In this document: positions 63,878 through 64,000 of the stretch, in pieces
Numbering within the stretch: the first letter of the stretch is position 1
How the letters are laid out: each line of letters begins with the position of its first letter
Origin: Roseomonas aeriglobus
GTDB taxonomy: Bacteria; Pseudomonadota; Alphaproteobacteria; Sphingomonadales; Sphingomonadaceae
Direction of reading: 5' to 3'
Length of the DNA: 64,000 nucleotides
Assembly (NCBI GenBank): GCA_016937575.1
Contig: JAFHKN010000002.1
Span: 3,469,001-3,533,000 of the forward strand
Made by a program: the position numbers and the translations under genes
Notes under the pieces: generated by a model
The model's input: the letters and a program-made list of their open reading frames with translations, nothing else
Database searches by the model: none
What the model was told of the DNA's origin: nothing

Positions 63878-64000
63878 TTACCCCCGCCGCGGCCCACGCG
63901 GACCGGCGGGCTTGGCACGATACGGCGCCCCACCGCCCGGACGCTGCTGCGGGCGGTTCGGGCCGCCGCGCTGGCGCGCGCTGCCGCCGCCCTGCGCCGG
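63878..64000 (-). CDS. C-terminal fragment, Gly/Arg/Pro-rich tail, possibly of an RNA helicase
   Basis: An open frame enters from the right edge and ends at TAA (plus 63878-63880), giving 40 residues. It consists of Gly, Arg, Pro and Gln (SARQRGGPNRPQQRPGGGAP, then AKPAGPRGPRRG). Tails of this kind end DEAD-box RNA helicases such as RhlE in sphingomonads, but other RNA-binding proteins have them as well. The rest lies outside the window. Confidence 0.4.
   Translation of the reverse strand, partial: PAQGGGSARQRGGPNRPQQRPGGGAPYRAKPAGPRGPRRG

Noticed and set aside
1..64000. Prophage, insertion sequence, CRISPR array, toxin-antitoxin or defence island
   Set aside because: No transposase, integrase, Cas, phage structural or restriction gene was found, no regularly spaced direct repeats occur, and composition is even. 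The window is core chromosome around the origin.

Overview
The window is high-GC chromosomal DNA from an alphaproteobacterium, most likely Sphingomonadaceae (Sphingomonas-like). Evidence: the family signature of small proteins (DUF1491, DUF3576, DUF6489, MmcB), ubiquinone rather than menaquinone genes, LptE and Rho-HemJ-HemE gene order, a CxxC-type CnoX, heavy use of 4-base stop/start overlaps, and the Caulobacter/Rickettsia-type order hemE | intergenic | PEP-synthase regulator | maf | aroE | coaE | dnaQ. No insertion sequence, prophage, CRISPR array or rRNA operon was seen.

Layout. 1-12000: ubiquinone hydroxylase, LON-domain protein and CnoX, tRNA-Gly(GCC), DUF72, HAD, YggS, a ThiE-like protein, an outer-membrane protein, then a leuS-lptE-holA operon. 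12014-22876: mainly minus-strand genes parB-parA-rsmG-mnmG-mnmE-DUF6489, terC, a PilZ protein, rho, hemJ, hemE. Three parS-like palindromes lie at 13759, 14328 and 16199. 22877-23176: an intergenic interval with DnaA boxes, GANTC sites and an AT-rich stretch, which I read as the chromosome replication origin. 23177-32563: mainly plus-strand genes (PEP-synthase regulator, maf, aroE, coaE, dnaQ, hpf, ptsN, thioesterase, DUF1491, cell-wall hydrolase, mmcB, a Sco1-like protein, YcgN, a YgjP-type metallopeptidase). Genes on both sides therefore mostly point away from the proposed origin.

32536-38626 is a minus-strand run: phospholipid-methyltransferase-like protein, type III polyketide synthase, methyltransferase, FAD-dependent oxidoreductase, msrB and a class A penicillin-binding protein. 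The PKS-methyltransferase-flavoprotein trio resembles srsABC phenolic-lipid operons; its PKS appears to start at ACG. A divergent MFS exporter, a CDC48-type double AAA ATPase, a possible small RNA and a LysR regulator follow. 43740-64000: lysC, ubiG, two YihY membrane proteins, a CsaA-like tRNA-binding protein, ung, an S41 protease lipoprotein, an alpha/beta hydrolase, a CbpA-type DnaJ protein, fabI, a GNAT enzyme, aroC, purA, a large hybrid PAS histidine kinase, a fumarylacetoacetase-family enzyme, an extensin-like peptidase, a NUDIX hydrolase and a YaiI protein.

A recurring theme is palindromic repeats between genes. At least two reach into reading frames: one encodes most of an N-terminal extension of CoaE, another the C-terminal tail of the ThiE-like protein. 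Positions were counted by hand from the printed sequence. Product names rest on recognising motifs and family-typical sequence, not on database searches.
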